DNA from: Anaerotignum faecicola
GTDB lineage: Bacteria > Bacillota > Clostridia > Lachnospirales > Anaerotignaceae
Length of the DNA: 64,000 nt
Direction of reading: 5' to 3'
Assembly: GCF_003865035.1 (NCBI RefSeq)
Contig: NZ_BHVZ01000001.1
Location: forward strand, 62,001-126,000
Both the position numbers and the translations under genes were made by a program. Positions within the stretch are counted from its first letter, which is position 1. Each line of letters opens with the position of its first letter. Shown here in pieces: positions 8,686 through 17,578 of the stretch. The notes beneath the pieces were generated by a model, which did not search any database, was not told where the DNA came from, and was given only the letters and a program-made list of their open reading frames with translations.

Positions 8686-8714
8686 AATATAACACCATTT
8701 CTGATATATGTCAA
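8686..8714 (-). promoter_or_regulatory. Sigma-A promoter of nifS-nifU
   Basis: A perfect -35 TTGACA (8714-8709), a 17-bp spacer and -10 TATATT (8691-8686) on the minus strand, 62 bases upstream of the nifS ATG. No Rrf2/IscR regulator gene is adjacent. Confidence 0.8.
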
Positions 8715-8965
8715 TAAATTTCTTCATATTTTTCCAAAAAAATAAAAATTTTTTGCATTTTTTGAGAAAAACCACTCAACTTCACGCATCGCAAATTTTT
8801 ATCAAGATTTTCATTGCATCTGTGGTTCAGCCTTTTCCCCGTGAAAATTTATCCGTATAATAAATATTGTTATTTGGGGGATACTTTATACATTTCCAAA
8901 ACCGACCAAAAGCGCAAACTTTTTCGGCTTTGTCTATAAAAGAAATAAAAGGAGAGGTGTATGAC
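8715..8965. other. AT-rich intergenic region with candidate -10 for the XRE gene
   Basis: No gene is seen here. On the plus strand TATAAT (8856-8861) lies about 105 bases before the XRE start but without a good -35. A/T runs dominate 8725-8775. Confidence 0.4.
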
Positions 8966-9394
8966 ATGGAATTTAAAGACCGCTTGAAAGCATTGAGAAA
9001 AGAAAAAAAGCTGACACAGGTCAAGTTAGGCGAAATGCTCAACTATGGCTATACAGCGATTGCAAACTATGAATCCGGTCGAAACCAACCCTCCATTTCC
9101 GATTTAAAAAAAATTGCCTCCATCTTCAATGTCTCTATGGATTATCTTTTGGGTGTCAATGATATCCGCTATCCCTATGTGATTGATGACGAAACCGCTA
9201 CGTTCAACGAATTTCGTCGATATTACACCCTGCTGGAGGAGGACAGTAAGGCGGATTTACTGCTGTATATGGAATTTCTGGTTGAACGGCAAAACCGCAT
9301 GAAGGCAATTCCCGACCTGAAATATGAGGATTACGAATTAAAAAACACCATCCAAAAGGCAGCACAGAAGCCTGTGGCATACCGCAAGGAATGA
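8966..9394 (+). CDS. XRE-family transcriptional regulator
   Basis: A 142-residue regulator with an N-terminal HTH of the Cro/CI type (about 5-60): LKALRKEKKLTQVKLGEML, then ANYESGRNQPSISDLKKIA and IFNVSMDYLLGVND. The C-terminal 75 residues are charged and helical, with no domain I recognise. The start at 8966 follows AGGAGAGG; upstream in-frame codons back to 8867 lack an RBS. It stands alone between divergent nifS and a convergent SUFU-domain gene. Targets unknown. Confidence 0.9.
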   Translation: MEFKDRLKALRKEKKLTQVKLGEMLNYGYTAIANYESGRNQPSISDLKKIASIFNVSMDYLLGVNDIRYPYVIDDETATFNEFRRYYTLLEEDSKADLLLYMEFLVERQNRMKAIPDLKYEDYELKNTIQKAAQKPVAYRKE

Positions 9395-9433
9395 CATCTA
9401 AATCACACCGGTGATAAAACCGGTCTATATTTG

Positions 9434-9517
9434 AAAGGCGTACAGAAACTTTGAACCGAGTCATTTTGTGCAGACAGCACAAAACAGCTCGGTTCAAATC
9501 TTTCCATACGCCTTTTT
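9434..9517. terminator. Long imperfect inverted repeat, probable bidirectional terminator
   Basis: Nested arms pair across the whole element: AAAGGCGTA (9434-9442) with TACGCCTTT (9507-9515), GAAA with TTTC, TTTGAACCGAG (9450-9460) with CTCGGTTCAAA (9488-9498), and TTTTGTGC (9464-9471) with GCACAAAA (9477-9484) around loop AGACA. The plus side ends in TTTTT, so it can terminate the XRE gene; it also lies just downstream of the convergent SUFU gene. It is much longer than a normal terminator. Confidence 0.7.
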
Positions 9518-9520
9518 CTT

Positions 9521-10255
9521 TTATTCTTCCTCTGCGCAGACATTCGGTCTGTCAGGAAATACAATCATCCCATACCCATTCAGTACAGAAAGCTTCTGCA
9601 TCAACGCCTCTGTGCCCGCAGCTTTCTGGTACTCCATTTCCTCTTTATACAGCGGAATCACGCAGTACATGTTAATCTGCGTATCATCCTCCGTACGGAA
9701 CATGCTGATATTTTCCTGCAATGCTCCGAGCATCGCGCCGCAAAGCTTCGTACTTTCGTCATACGGCACACAATCGGCTGAATTCGGCAGTGTATGCCCC
9801 CAGCCCAGCCATGTTTTGAATTCGTGCGGAAATCTTGCCAAATATTTCATCAGCCGTACAGGCCACCAAAGGCGGTCAGGCACATCCGCATCTGTTTCGT
9901 ATCCTGTCAGAATATCCCATTCCGCCGGCAGAAACAGCAGCAGCTCCGCGCGCTCCAAATCCTTATATTTCGGCAGAAATTCCTGCGGCAGCTTCATCGG
10001 CATCGCGCTCATCCCTGTGGTATACAGCACATGAAAATCCTTCTTCGTGGGTGCTTTCATCACGAAAACATTCACGCTCAGAAATTCGGAATCTATCTCC
10101 CGATACACTCTCGTCACACGATGCGGAAACAGCCCCTCCATGTGCTGACAGATTTCCCGTTCATAGGGGGTCACTGTCGCCGGACGGCGTTCCGTTCTTT
10201 CCTCTAATACATCATATTCATAAACGGCATTTTCGATTTTCTTTTCCTCTGCCAT
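9521..10255 (-). CDS. Suppressor of fused (SUFU) domain protein
   Basis: A 244-residue protein resembling bacterial SUFU-domain proteins. Visible family features are the strands FHVLYTTGMSAMPM, AELLLFLPAEWDI, a Trp-rich segment RLWWPVRLMKYLARFPHEF, WLGWGHTL and INMYCVIPLYKEEMEYQ. In other bacteria this domain occurs as an immunity protein in toxin systems or as a housekeeping protein of unknown role. No toxin gene is nearby. The gene begins 4 bases after ftsY stops, with its RBS GGGAGG inside the end of ftsY, so it is likely the last gene of the smc-ftsY transcript. No signal peptide or membrane segment is seen. Confidence 0.8.
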   Translation of the reverse strand: MAEEKKIENAVYEYDVLEERTERRPATVTPYEREICQHMEGLFPHRVTRVYREIDSEFLSVNVFVMKAPTKKDFHVLYTTGMSAMPMKLPQEFLPKYKDLERAELLLFLPAEWDILTGYETDADVPDRLWWPVRLMKYLARFPHEFKTWLGWGHTLPNSADCVPYDESTKLCGAMLGALQENISMFRTEDDTQINMYCVIPLYKEEMEYQKAAGTEALMQKLSVLNGYGMIVFPDRPNVCAEEE

Positions 10256-10258
10256 CTC

Positions 10259-11755
10259 TTATGCCTCCCTTCCGAACAATGCACCTGCAAATTCAGCCGC
10301 ATCAAATTTCTGCAAATCGTGAATCCCTTCCCCGACCCCGATATAGCGTACAGGGATCTGCAATTCGCTCTTGATTGCAACCACAATGCCGCCCTTGGCT
10401 GTGCCGTCCAGCTTTGTCAGCACAATTCCTGTGATATCCGTCACTTCCTTGAACAGCTTTGCCTGCTGCAGTGCGTTCTGTCCCGTTGTGGCATCCAGCA
10501 CCAGATATACCTCTCTGTGTGCCGCAGGGTATTCTCTCTCGATGACACGCGCAATCTTCTTCAATTCCTCCATCAGGTTTTTCTTGTTGTGCAAACGCCC
10601 TGCCGTATCGCAGATTAAAAGGTCGGTATTCTGCTTTCTTGCCTCATGCACTGCGTCATATACCACCGCCGCAGGGTCGGAATTTTCCTCATGCTTGATC
10701 ACAGGAATCTCGGAGCGTTCCCCCCAGATTTCCAGCTGATCGATTGCCGCTGCACGGAAGGTATCCGCCGCCGCCAGAAGCACGGATTTCCCGTCCTCCT
10801 TGAAATTATGCGCCAGCTTGCCGATGGTCGTTGTCTTGCCGACACCATTCACACCAATGACCAGCAGAACGGAAGGAGAGGGCAGATTTTCGTCCTCCTG
10901 CGCACCCTCCTGCAAAATCGCCGTAATCTCATCAATCAGCATATCCTTGATTACCGCAGGGTCGGTCGCATGCTCTCTCTTAACCCTTTTTCGCAGGTTT
11001 TCCACGATATCCATTGTCGTCTGCACGCCCATATCTGCCATGATGAGTGCTTCCTCCAGCTCCTCAAACAAATCCTCGTCAATCTTCGTAAACGCGCCCA
11101 GAACGCCGTCCACACCGCCAAGGATGTTCTTTCTTGTCTTATCCAAGCCCGCCTTCAGCTTCGCAAAAAAGCCCATCTTCGCAGGCTTTTCCTCCTCTGC
11201 GCTTTCCTCCGCAGGCGTTTCCTGTGCTTCCTCTGTCGGTTTCTCCTGATTCAGCTCCTCTGCAACCTCGTCCGCCAGCTCCTCTACAAAGGCTTTGCCG
11301 TCCGCATCATTGTCCGCCGTAAAAATCTCGCCGCCCTCTGTCGCAACGATGACCTCATCCTCCGCAAGGGGCTTTTCCGCAAGAATTTCCCCTGCAATCT
11401 CCGTCAGCTCATCCAGAACTGCTTCGGCCTCCGCCGCGTCCTCCGCCGTCAGGATTTCCTCTCCGTCCGCGTCCTCGAAGGTAATCTCGATTTCCGCTTC
11501 CGCAGGCGCTTCCTCTGCATCCTCCCGATACAGAATATCCTCTCCTGCGCGGTCAATCTGGATTTCCTCCTCATCCATCACTGCATGGACAGCCCGGTTC
11601 ATATCCTGCCCATCCTCCACATCCAGAACAATATCCGCCTCCTGCGCGTCTGTTTCCACTTCCACGCCGTCCAGCTCCAGAACACCTTCCTGCTGCTCCT
11701 CCGTCTGCGGCTGCTCCTCCGTGGCTTTCTTCTTAAAAAAATCAAATAAACCCAT
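10259..11755 (-). CDS. ftsY: Signal recognition particle receptor FtsY
   Basis: A 498-residue SRP receptor GTPase that delivers ribosome-nascent chain complexes to the membrane. It starts with a membrane-binding-like MGLFDFFKKK, followed by a long acidic A domain (about 12-190, Glu/Ala/Asp-rich). The NG domain follows: GVNGVGKTTTIGKLAHNFK (G1), ADTFRAAA, DTAGRLHNKKNLMEELKKI (G3), TKLDGTAKGG (G4) and VGEGIHDLQKFDA near the end. RBS AGGAGACC precedes ATG 11755. It follows smc by 20 bases, as in many Firmicutes. Confidence 0.97.
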   Translation of the reverse strand: MGLFDFFKKKATEEQPQTEEQQEGVLELDGVEVETDAQEADIVLDVEDGQDMNRAVHAVMDEEEIQIDRAGEDILYREDAEEAPAEAEIEITFEDADGEEILTAEDAAEAEAVLDELTEIAGEILAEKPLAEDEVIVATEGGEIFTADNDADGKAFVEELADEVAEELNQEKPTEEAQETPAEESAEEEKPAKMGFFAKLKAGLDKTRKNILGGVDGVLGAFTKIDEDLFEELEEALIMADMGVQTTMDIVENLRKRVKREHATDPAVIKDMLIDEITAILQEGAQEDENLPSPSVLLVIGVNGVGKTTTIGKLAHNFKEDGKSVLLAAADTFRAAAIDQLEIWGERSEIPVIKHEENSDPAAVVYDAVHEARKQNTDLLICDTAGRLHNKKNLMEELKKIARVIEREYPAAHREVYLVLDATTGQNALQQAKLFKEVTDITGIVLTKLDGTAKGGIVVAIKSELQIPVRYIGVGEGIHDLQKFDAAEFAGALFGREA

Positions 11756-11775
11756 ATTCGGTCTCCTTTTCTTTC

Positions 11776-14700
11776 TTACGCTGTAATACTTTTTTCCGCC
11801 TCCGAAAAGTCAACGGAAATCAATTTGGAAATGCCCTTCTCCTGCATCGTCACGCCATAAAGCACATCTGCATGCTCCATCGTGCCCTTTCTGTGGGTAA
11901 TGACAATAAACTGCGTTTCCTCTGCAAATTTTTTCAGATACTGTGCATATCTGCTGACATTCGCATCGTCCAACGCCGCCTCAATCTCGTCCAGAATACA
12001 GAAGGGAGAGGGCTTCATTTTCAGAATGGAAAATAAAATCGCAATCGCGGTCAATGCACGCTCCCCGCCGGAAAGCAGCTGCATGTTCTGCAAATTTTTC
12101 CCGGGCGGCTGTGCCACAATCTCAATCGGGGATTCCAGAACGTGCGCCGCATCGGTCAGCCTGAGCTGTGCCCTGCCGCCGCCAAACATTTCGCGGAATA
12201 CCTCGCTGAAATTCTCGGAAATCACCTTGAACTGCTCGCGGAACTGCTGCTCCATCAAAATCGAAAGCTCCTCAATGATCTGCTGCAGCTTTTCCTCCGC
12301 CGCAAGAATATCCTCTCTCTGCGCCGTCAGAAATTCAAACCGCTCCTTTACTTCCTTATACTGCTCAATCGCGCCGACATTCACATCCCCCAGTGCGCGG
12401 ATTTTCCCTTTCCATTCCCTCACGGAAAGCTGCTCCTGCTCCTGTGGCAGTCCTGCCGTATATTCCTGCGCCATCCGCAGCGTCATTTCGTATTCCTCCC
12501 ACATCTGGGCGGTAATGCGCTGCTTTTCTTCTTCCAGCTTTTCCTTTTTCGCCAAAATGCGCAGCTGTTCATTCTCCAGCTTGTTTGCCGTTTCCTTCCA
12601 TTCTGCCGCCGTTTCCTCGGCTTTTGCGGCTTTTTCCGCAGTTTCCTGCTTCTCTGCCGCCGTTTCATTCAGGCAGCTTTGTGCGGTCTGCGCCTGCTGC
12701 TCCAGCTCCGCCGCCCTCTGCTGTAGGGCTTCCTGCTGCTCCTGCCGCAGACCCGTATTTTTTTCATACAGTGCCGCCTGCTCCTCTGCTTTTTTCTGCT
12801 CTGTCCGGAGGGCTTTCTGCTCCTCCTGCAAACGCAGCAGCTTTTCCTCCATGCTGTATACATTCTGCCCGATGGAAGAAAGCGCAATTTTCCTCTGCGT
12901 AATCTTCTCCATCAGCATGTCCTTTTCTTCCTTGCCGCCCGTCAGGCTGTCCTGAAAGGCAGTCAGCTGTGCATTTGCCGCTTCCATTGCCGTTTCCGAG
13001 CAAGCCGCCCTTTCGCGCAGTGCCACAATTTCCTTCTCGGCATTTTCCGTCTGCTCCGCCAGCTGCTTTTCCTCCAGCTCCAGAAGGGAAAGCCTTTCGG
13101 CAGCCTCCTGCTTCTCCGCCAGTGTTTTTTCCTTTTCGCCGCTGTCACTGCTTTGCGTCACCATGACCCTTTGCAGCTCCATTTTTTTCTCAACGGTTTC
13201 CTGCTCAATCTCCTGCAAATCCTCATTTGCAAGCGCAAGCCTGTCACGCATCTCTGTGATGGTTCGGTTTGCCGTCTGCAAGGCCTCCTGTAGGCTGCGG
13301 ATTTCTCTGCTTCTGCCGAAAACATGCAGTGCCTTTTTCTGCTGTGAGCCACCCGTCATTGCGCCGCCGGGGTTCAGAATGTCCCCTTCCAGCGTAACCA
13401 GCTTATACTGATGGCGATATTTTTTCGCCAGCTGTACCGCTTTGTCCAGATTTTCCACAACCAGAATCCGCCCTAAGAGATACATTGCAAGCTGTCTGAA
13501 TTTCTCCTCAAACGAAACCAGCTCATACGCCGTACCAATCACGCCGACCTCCGCCAGAATCGCCTGTCTGCCCTCAAGCGGTCTGCCCTTGATGGCGGTC
13601 ACAGGCAGAAAGGTCGCCCTGCCGAGGTTCCGCCTTTTCAGATAGCCAATGGCATCCCTTGCGTCCTCCTCTGTTTCGGTAACAATGTTCTGTAATGCGC
13701 CGCCTAACGCCGCTTCAATAGCAGTTTCGTAGGTCTCCTCCACCTTCAAAAGCTGTCCGACTGCGCCGCAGATGCCTCTTTCCTTCGCATCCGGCAAATT
13801 CAGCAGGCTTTTTACGCTGTTGTAATAGCCCTCATGCTCCCGTTCCATTTCAGAAAGCAGTGCTAATCGCGATTGCAGCTCAGAGCCGCGTCTTTCCTGT
13901 ACGGAAAGGCTTGTCTCCGCCTTCTGCTTTTCCTGCAGCGCATGCCTTTTGTCCTGCTCCAAGGCAGTCAGCTCCTGCTCCAGATAGCGAATCTGCTCCT
14001 TTCGGTCATTTTCCTGCTTTTCCAATGCCTGCAAATGCACCGTAAATTGATGCAGTCTGCTTTCCGTATGCTCCTTTTCGCCCAGAAGCTGCGCCCTTCT
14101 GGCAAGAAACTGCTCCTGCATGGCCTCCCGCTTGGAGATTTCCCCCTTCGCCTCTGTGCCAATCCGAATCTGCTCAAAAATTTCATCCTTAAAGGACTCC
14201 ACCTTCGTTTCATCCTGACTCAGCACAGTGCTCAGAGATGCATATTCTTCCTGCAGCGCATCCAGTTCCTCCTGTCTTGCGTCCATTTCCAGTTTCAGTC
14301 CTGCCATTTTGCTGCGGCAAAGCTCCTGCTCCGCTTCATTTTCCGTCTGCTTTTTCGCCTTTTCCGCCATTTCTCCGGCAATACGGGTGCGGTTTGCCTC
14401 GTCATTGGCACGCTGCTCCTCGCGCAGGCGAATCTCGCCCTCTGTCTTTTCCAATTCGGCACGCAGCTCTGTCATTTTGTCATTCTGCTGCTGCAAAAGG
14501 GCATCCAGCTCCTCGTTTTTCTCTCGGAAGAAAGCCGCCTGCGCCTTTTCCAGATTGCTTTTTGCAAGGCTTTCCGCAAGCTGCTCCGCCGCAGTCTCCT
14601 CCGCCTGCAAAAGCATTTCCGTTTCTTTTGCAATCCGCGCCGCATCCCTGCAAAAGGCAGTCATTTCCGCCTGCTTCAGCCGCTCCTTCAGGCGAAGGTA

Positions 14701-15342
14701 TTCCCTCGCCTTCTCGCTCTGCTTCTCCAGCGGCTCCACCTGCACCTCTAATTCGCTGATGATATCATCCACACGCAGCAGATTCTGCTGTTCCTTTTCC
14801 AGCTTATTGACCGCTTCGTTTTTCCTTGTTTTATATTTTACAATGCCTGCCGCTTCCTCAAAAATCCGGCGGCGTTCCTCTCCCTTTGCACTCAGAATTT
14901 CATCAATACGTCCCTGTCCGATGATGGAATAGCCCTCTCGGCCCACGCCCGTATCCATAAATAATTCCTGAATATCCTTTAGGCGGCACGCCGTTCCGTT
15001 AATGCGGTATTCGCTCTCACCCGAGCGAAACACACGCCGCGTCACCTGCACCTCGCTGTATGCCAAAGGCAGTCTGCCATCCTGATTATCAATCAGAATG
15101 GAAACCTCAGCAAAGCCAAGGGGCTTTCTGTTCTCCGTTCCGGCGAATATAATATCCTCCATCTTATCGCCGCGCAGACTTCTGGCTCTCTGCTCCCCAA
15201 GCACCCAACGCACCGCATCGGAAACATTGCTCTTGCCGCTCCCGTTCGGGCCGACAACCGCCGTCACCCCCGGGTTAAATTCCAGCTTCACTTTTTCGGG
15301 AAAGGATTTGAAACCCTGTAAATCCAATCGTTTCAAATACAT
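11776..15342 (-). CDS. smc: Chromosome segregation ATPase SMC
   Basis: An 1188-residue SMC protein, the usual length. The N-terminal Walker A is VVGPNGSGKSNVSDAVRW (about 28-45) with LRGDKMEDIIFAGTENRKPL; then coiled coil (about 170-500), a hinge (about 515-660, DALGGALQ-like EAALGGALQNIV and GGAMTGGSQQKK), the returning coiled coil, and the C-terminal ABC signature LLSGGERALTAIA with Walker B FCILDEIEAALDDANV. SMC with ScpAB organises and separates chromosomes. ATG 15342 follows RBS GAGGTG. The coiled coil is unusually rich in Ala, Glu and Gln. Confidence 0.98.
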   Translation of the reverse strand: MYLKRLDLQGFKSFPEKVKLEFNPGVTAVVGPNGSGKSNVSDAVRWVLGEQRARSLRGDKMEDIIFAGTENRKPLGFAEVSILIDNQDGRLPLAYSEVQVTRRVFRSGESEYRINGTACRLKDIQELFMDTGVGREGYSIIGQGRIDEILSAKGEERRRIFEEAAGIVKYKTRKNEAVNKLEKEQQNLLRVDDIISELEVQVEPLEKQSEKAREYLRLKERLKQAEMTAFCRDAARIAKETEMLLQAEETAAEQLAESLAKSNLEKAQAAFFREKNEELDALLQQQNDKMTELRAELEKTEGEIRLREEQRANDEANRTRIAGEMAEKAKKQTENEAEQELCRSKMAGLKLEMDARQEELDALQEEYASLSTVLSQDETKVESFKDEIFEQIRIGTEAKGEISKREAMQEQFLARRAQLLGEKEHTESRLHQFTVHLQALEKQENDRKEQIRYLEQELTALEQDKRHALQEKQKAETSLSVQERRGSELQSRLALLSEMEREHEGYYNSVKSLLNLPDAKERGICGAVGQLLKVEETYETAIEAALGGALQNIVTETEEDARDAIGYLKRRNLGRATFLPVTAIKGRPLEGRQAILAEVGVIGTAYELVSFEEKFRQLAMYLLGRILVVENLDKAVQLAKKYRHQYKLVTLEGDILNPGGAMTGGSQQKKALHVFGRSREIRSLQEALQTANRTITEMRDRLALANEDLQEIEQETVEKKMELQRVMVTQSSDSGEKEKTLAEKQEAAERLSLLELEEKQLAEQTENAEKEIVALRERAACSETAMEAANAQLTAFQDSLTGGKEEKDMLMEKITQRKIALSSIGQNVYSMEEKLLRLQEEQKALRTEQKKAEEQAALYEKNTGLRQEQQEALQQRAAELEQQAQTAQSCLNETAAEKQETAEKAAKAEETAAEWKETANKLENEQLRILAKKEKLEEEKQRITAQMWEEYEMTLRMAQEYTAGLPQEQEQLSVREWKGKIRALGDVNVGAIEQYKEVKERFEFLTAQREDILAAEEKLQQIIEELSILMEQQFREQFKVISENFSEVFREMFGGGRAQLRLTDAAHVLESPIEIVAQPPGKNLQNMQLLSGGERALTAIAILFSILKMKPSPFCILDEIEAALDDANVSRYAQYLKKFAEETQFIVITHRKGTMEHADVLYGVTMQEKGISKLISVDFSEAEKSITA

Positions 15343-15365
15343 TCATTTACACCTCATTTATTCAT

Positions 15366-16637
15366 TTAGGTCAGCAGTCTGCCGCCAACCATGGTATAAA
15401 GCACCTTGCCGCGCACCTCCTCCGCCGCAAAGGGAGAAAATTTCGCCTTGGATGCAAAATGCTCCGGGTCAATGCGGTGGGTTTCCAGAAAATCTACCAC
15501 GATAATATCGGCATCCTTTCCCTCTGCCAGGCTTCCCTTATTATATAATTTCAAAATCTCCGCCGGCTTCGCGGACATCAGCCGAATCAGATGCTCCACC
15601 GTAATATATCCCGTCTCCACCAGATGCGTATAGCTCAGAGAAAGCGCCGTTTCCAGTGCAGAAATGCCATACGCCGCAACATCAAATTCCCGTTCCTTTT
15701 CTGTCATATTTGTAGGGCTGTGACCCGATGCGATAACATCAATCGTCCCATCCATAATTCCCTCAATAATGGCGTAAACATCCTCCTTTGCCCTGAGCGG
15801 CGGATTCACCTTCGCAAATGTATCATAATCCCCGATGGCGTCCTCCGTCAGAATAAAATAATGTGGGCACGTTTCGCAGGTCACAGGAACCCCTCTGCCC
15901 TTCGCTTCACGAATCAGCTGCACAGAGCCCTTCGTGCTGATGTGCGATAAATGCAGATGCACACCTGTCCGCTCCGCAAGGTTCAGATTTCTTGCAACAA
16001 TCACTTCCTCCGCCTCTCGCGGCATCCCCGTCAGGCCAAGGCATGCCGCCGTATAGCCCTCATTCATGACACCCACGCCCGAAAGCGACCGATCCTCGCA
16101 ATGTGTCAGCACGGGCAAATCAAACATCTTCGTATAAATCATTACATTTCTCAGGAATGCGGCAGAATCCGTAAATTCATCCCCATCGGAAATACCGACA
16201 ATCCCTGCATCGTACATTTCCCCGATTTCCGCAATCTCCTGCCCCTTACAGCCGATAGACATGCTACCGTAGGGATAAATATTTACCAAAGATTTTTCCT
16301 TCGATTTGGAAACAATATATTCCACAACCGTTTTATTATCAATGACAGGGTCTGTATTCGGTTCGCAGGTAATCGTTGTAAAGCCGCCGCGCAGTGCCGC
16401 ACGGGAAGCCGTTGCGATATCCTCGATATATTCATGTCCGGGGTCGCAGATGTTGCAGTGCATGTCAATCAATCCGGACATCACCGTATGTCCGCCGACA
16501 TCAATCTGCTTCGCCCCCTCAACCTCAAGATTCAGACCGATTTTTTCAATAATCCCATTCTCCACATAAATATCATGGAGCATATCCTTATCATGGGTTG
16601 TTCCAAGCACTCTGCAATTTTTCAGAACTGTCTTCAT
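15366..16637 (-). CDS. pyrC: Dihydroorotase-like protein with eroded active site
   Basis: A 423-residue class I dihydroorotase homologue, but key catalytic residues are changed. The metal motif HxHLR reads His60-Cys-Asn62-Ile-Cys64, so the second metal His and the substrate Arg are lost. The normal TDHAPH reads Ser304-Gly305-His-Ser-Pro-Thr309: the catalytic Asp is Gly and the last His is Thr. Asp151, His179 (THCED), His232 (HLSHIS) and Asn94 (EPNTDP) remain. From knowledge of the family it should not cyclise carbamoyl aspartate. It overlaps the pyrB-like gene by 4 bases (ATGA). Pseudomonas has an inactive PyrC' that assembles with PyrB, a plausible role here. The frame is intact over its full length, arguing against a pseudogene. 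Confidence 0.88.
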   Translation of the reverse strand: MKTVLKNCRVLGTTHDKDMLHDIYVENGIIEKIGLNLEVEGAKQIDVGGHTVMSGLIDMHCNICDPGHEYIEDIATASRAALRGGFTTITCEPNTDPVIDNKTVVEYIVSKSKEKSLVNIYPYGSMSIGCKGQEIAEIGEMYDAGIVGISDGDEFTDSAAFLRNVMIYTKMFDLPVLTHCEDRSLSGVGVMNEGYTAACLGLTGMPREAEEVIVARNLNLAERTGVHLHLSHISTKGSVQLIREAKGRGVPVTCETCPHYFILTEDAIGDYDTFAKVNPPLRAKEDVYAIIEGIMDGTIDVIASGHSPTNMTEKEREFDVAAYGISALETALSLSYTHLVETGYITVEHLIRLMSAKPAEILKLYNKGSLAEGKDADIIVVDFLETHRIDPEHFASKAKFSPFAAEEVRGKVLYTMVGGRLLT

Positions 16638-17563
16638 CTGAACGCACCTCCCACCTGAGAAAGGATATAGAACATTGCCATACGCACCGCAACAGAGTTC
16701 CCGATTTGGTCATTGATGATACACTGCTTGCTGTCAATCACTCCGGAGGAAATCTCAATCCCCCTCTGAATCGGGCCGGGATGCATCACAATGGCATCCT
16801 TCTTTGCATAGCGCAAAAGGTTTTCATCAATACGGAACAGGCGTTTATATTCATCCAGAGAAGGCAGGGATTTCTTATCCTGCTTCTCCATCCGCATGCG
16901 TGTTGTCAGGATAACATCCGCATTATTGACTGCCTCTCTGGCATCATAATATACCTCCACCCCGAAATTCTCGATGGCAGGCAGCATCAGCGTCGGCGGT
17001 CCCGAAACGCAGACCTCCGCGCCCAGCTTCGTCAGACCCCAGATGTTGCTTTTGGAAACGCGGCTATGCAGCAAATCCCCAATGATGGCAACCTTCAGCC
17101 CCTCAAAGCCGCCCTTTTGCTCCCGAATCGTCAGAAGGTCAAGCAGAGACTGTCCGGGGTTTTCATTAAAGCCATCCCCCGCATTGATGACAGAAGCCTC
17201 CACACAGCTTGCCAGCAGTCTCGGCGCGCCCGCCATGGAATGACGCAGAATAATAAAATCCGCCCCCATCTGATCCATCAGCTGTCCGATATCCTGCAAA
17301 CTTTCCTTCTCAATGGAATGTACCGTATTTGTCATATCAATCACATTTGCGCTGAGGTACTGCGCCGCAAGCTCATACGCCAGCTTCGCTCTGGCACTCT
17401 GCTCATAAAAAAGCATGATAACAGATTTTCCCTGCAAATGCGGTGTTTTCTTATCCTTCTGGTTCAAAATATATTTCATCGTTTCGGCAGTCCCAAGAAT
17501 ATAGCGGATATCATCCGCAGACATTCCCCGTAAGCCGAAAAAATCCTTCTTATGCAGCGGCAT
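16634..17563 (-). CDS. pyrB: Aspartate carbamoyltransferase-like protein with altered carbamoyl-phosphate site
   Basis: A 309-residue ATCase/OTCase-family protein. Kept features: Lys86 of the 80s loop (SIEKESL), Arg107, NAGDG, Gln138, Arg168 (HSRVSKSN), Arg222 and His-Pro-Gly-Pro (261-264). Changed features: the carbamoyl-phosphate motif STRTR reads Ser56-Ala-Arg-Ala-Lys60, and the HPTQ motif reads Asn135-Pro-Gly-Gln, replacing the active-site His. Reduced or altered activity is expected from studies of the E. coli enzyme. The order lspA-rluD-pyrB-pyrC matches the start of the Bacillus pyr cluster, so this is probably the ancestral locus that has diverged. No pyrR, pyrP, car or other pyr genes follow. 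RBS AGGAGGGAG precedes ATG 17563. Confidence 0.88.
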   Translation of the reverse strand: MPLHKKDFFGLRGMSADDIRYILGTAETMKYILNQKDKKTPHLQGKSVIMLFYEQSARAKLAYELAAQYLSANVIDMTNTVHSIEKESLQDIGQLMDQMGADFIILRHSMAGAPRLLASCVEASVINAGDGFNENPGQSLLDLLTIREQKGGFEGLKVAIIGDLLHSRVSKSNIWGLTKLGAEVCVSGPPTLMLPAIENFGVEVYYDAREAVNNADVILTTRMRMEKQDKKSLPSLDEYKRLFRIDENLLRYAKKDAIVMHPGPIQRGIEISSGVIDSKQCIINDQIGNSVAVRMAMFYILSQVGGAFR

Positions 17564-17578
17564 GTTACTCCCTCCTAC

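Noticed and set aside
9434-9517. tRNA-like look: AGGCGTA/TACGCCT as an acceptor stem and GGTTCAAATC as a T arm
   Set aside because: The T stem does not pair and there is no D or anticodon arm; the sequence is a symmetric inverted repeat.
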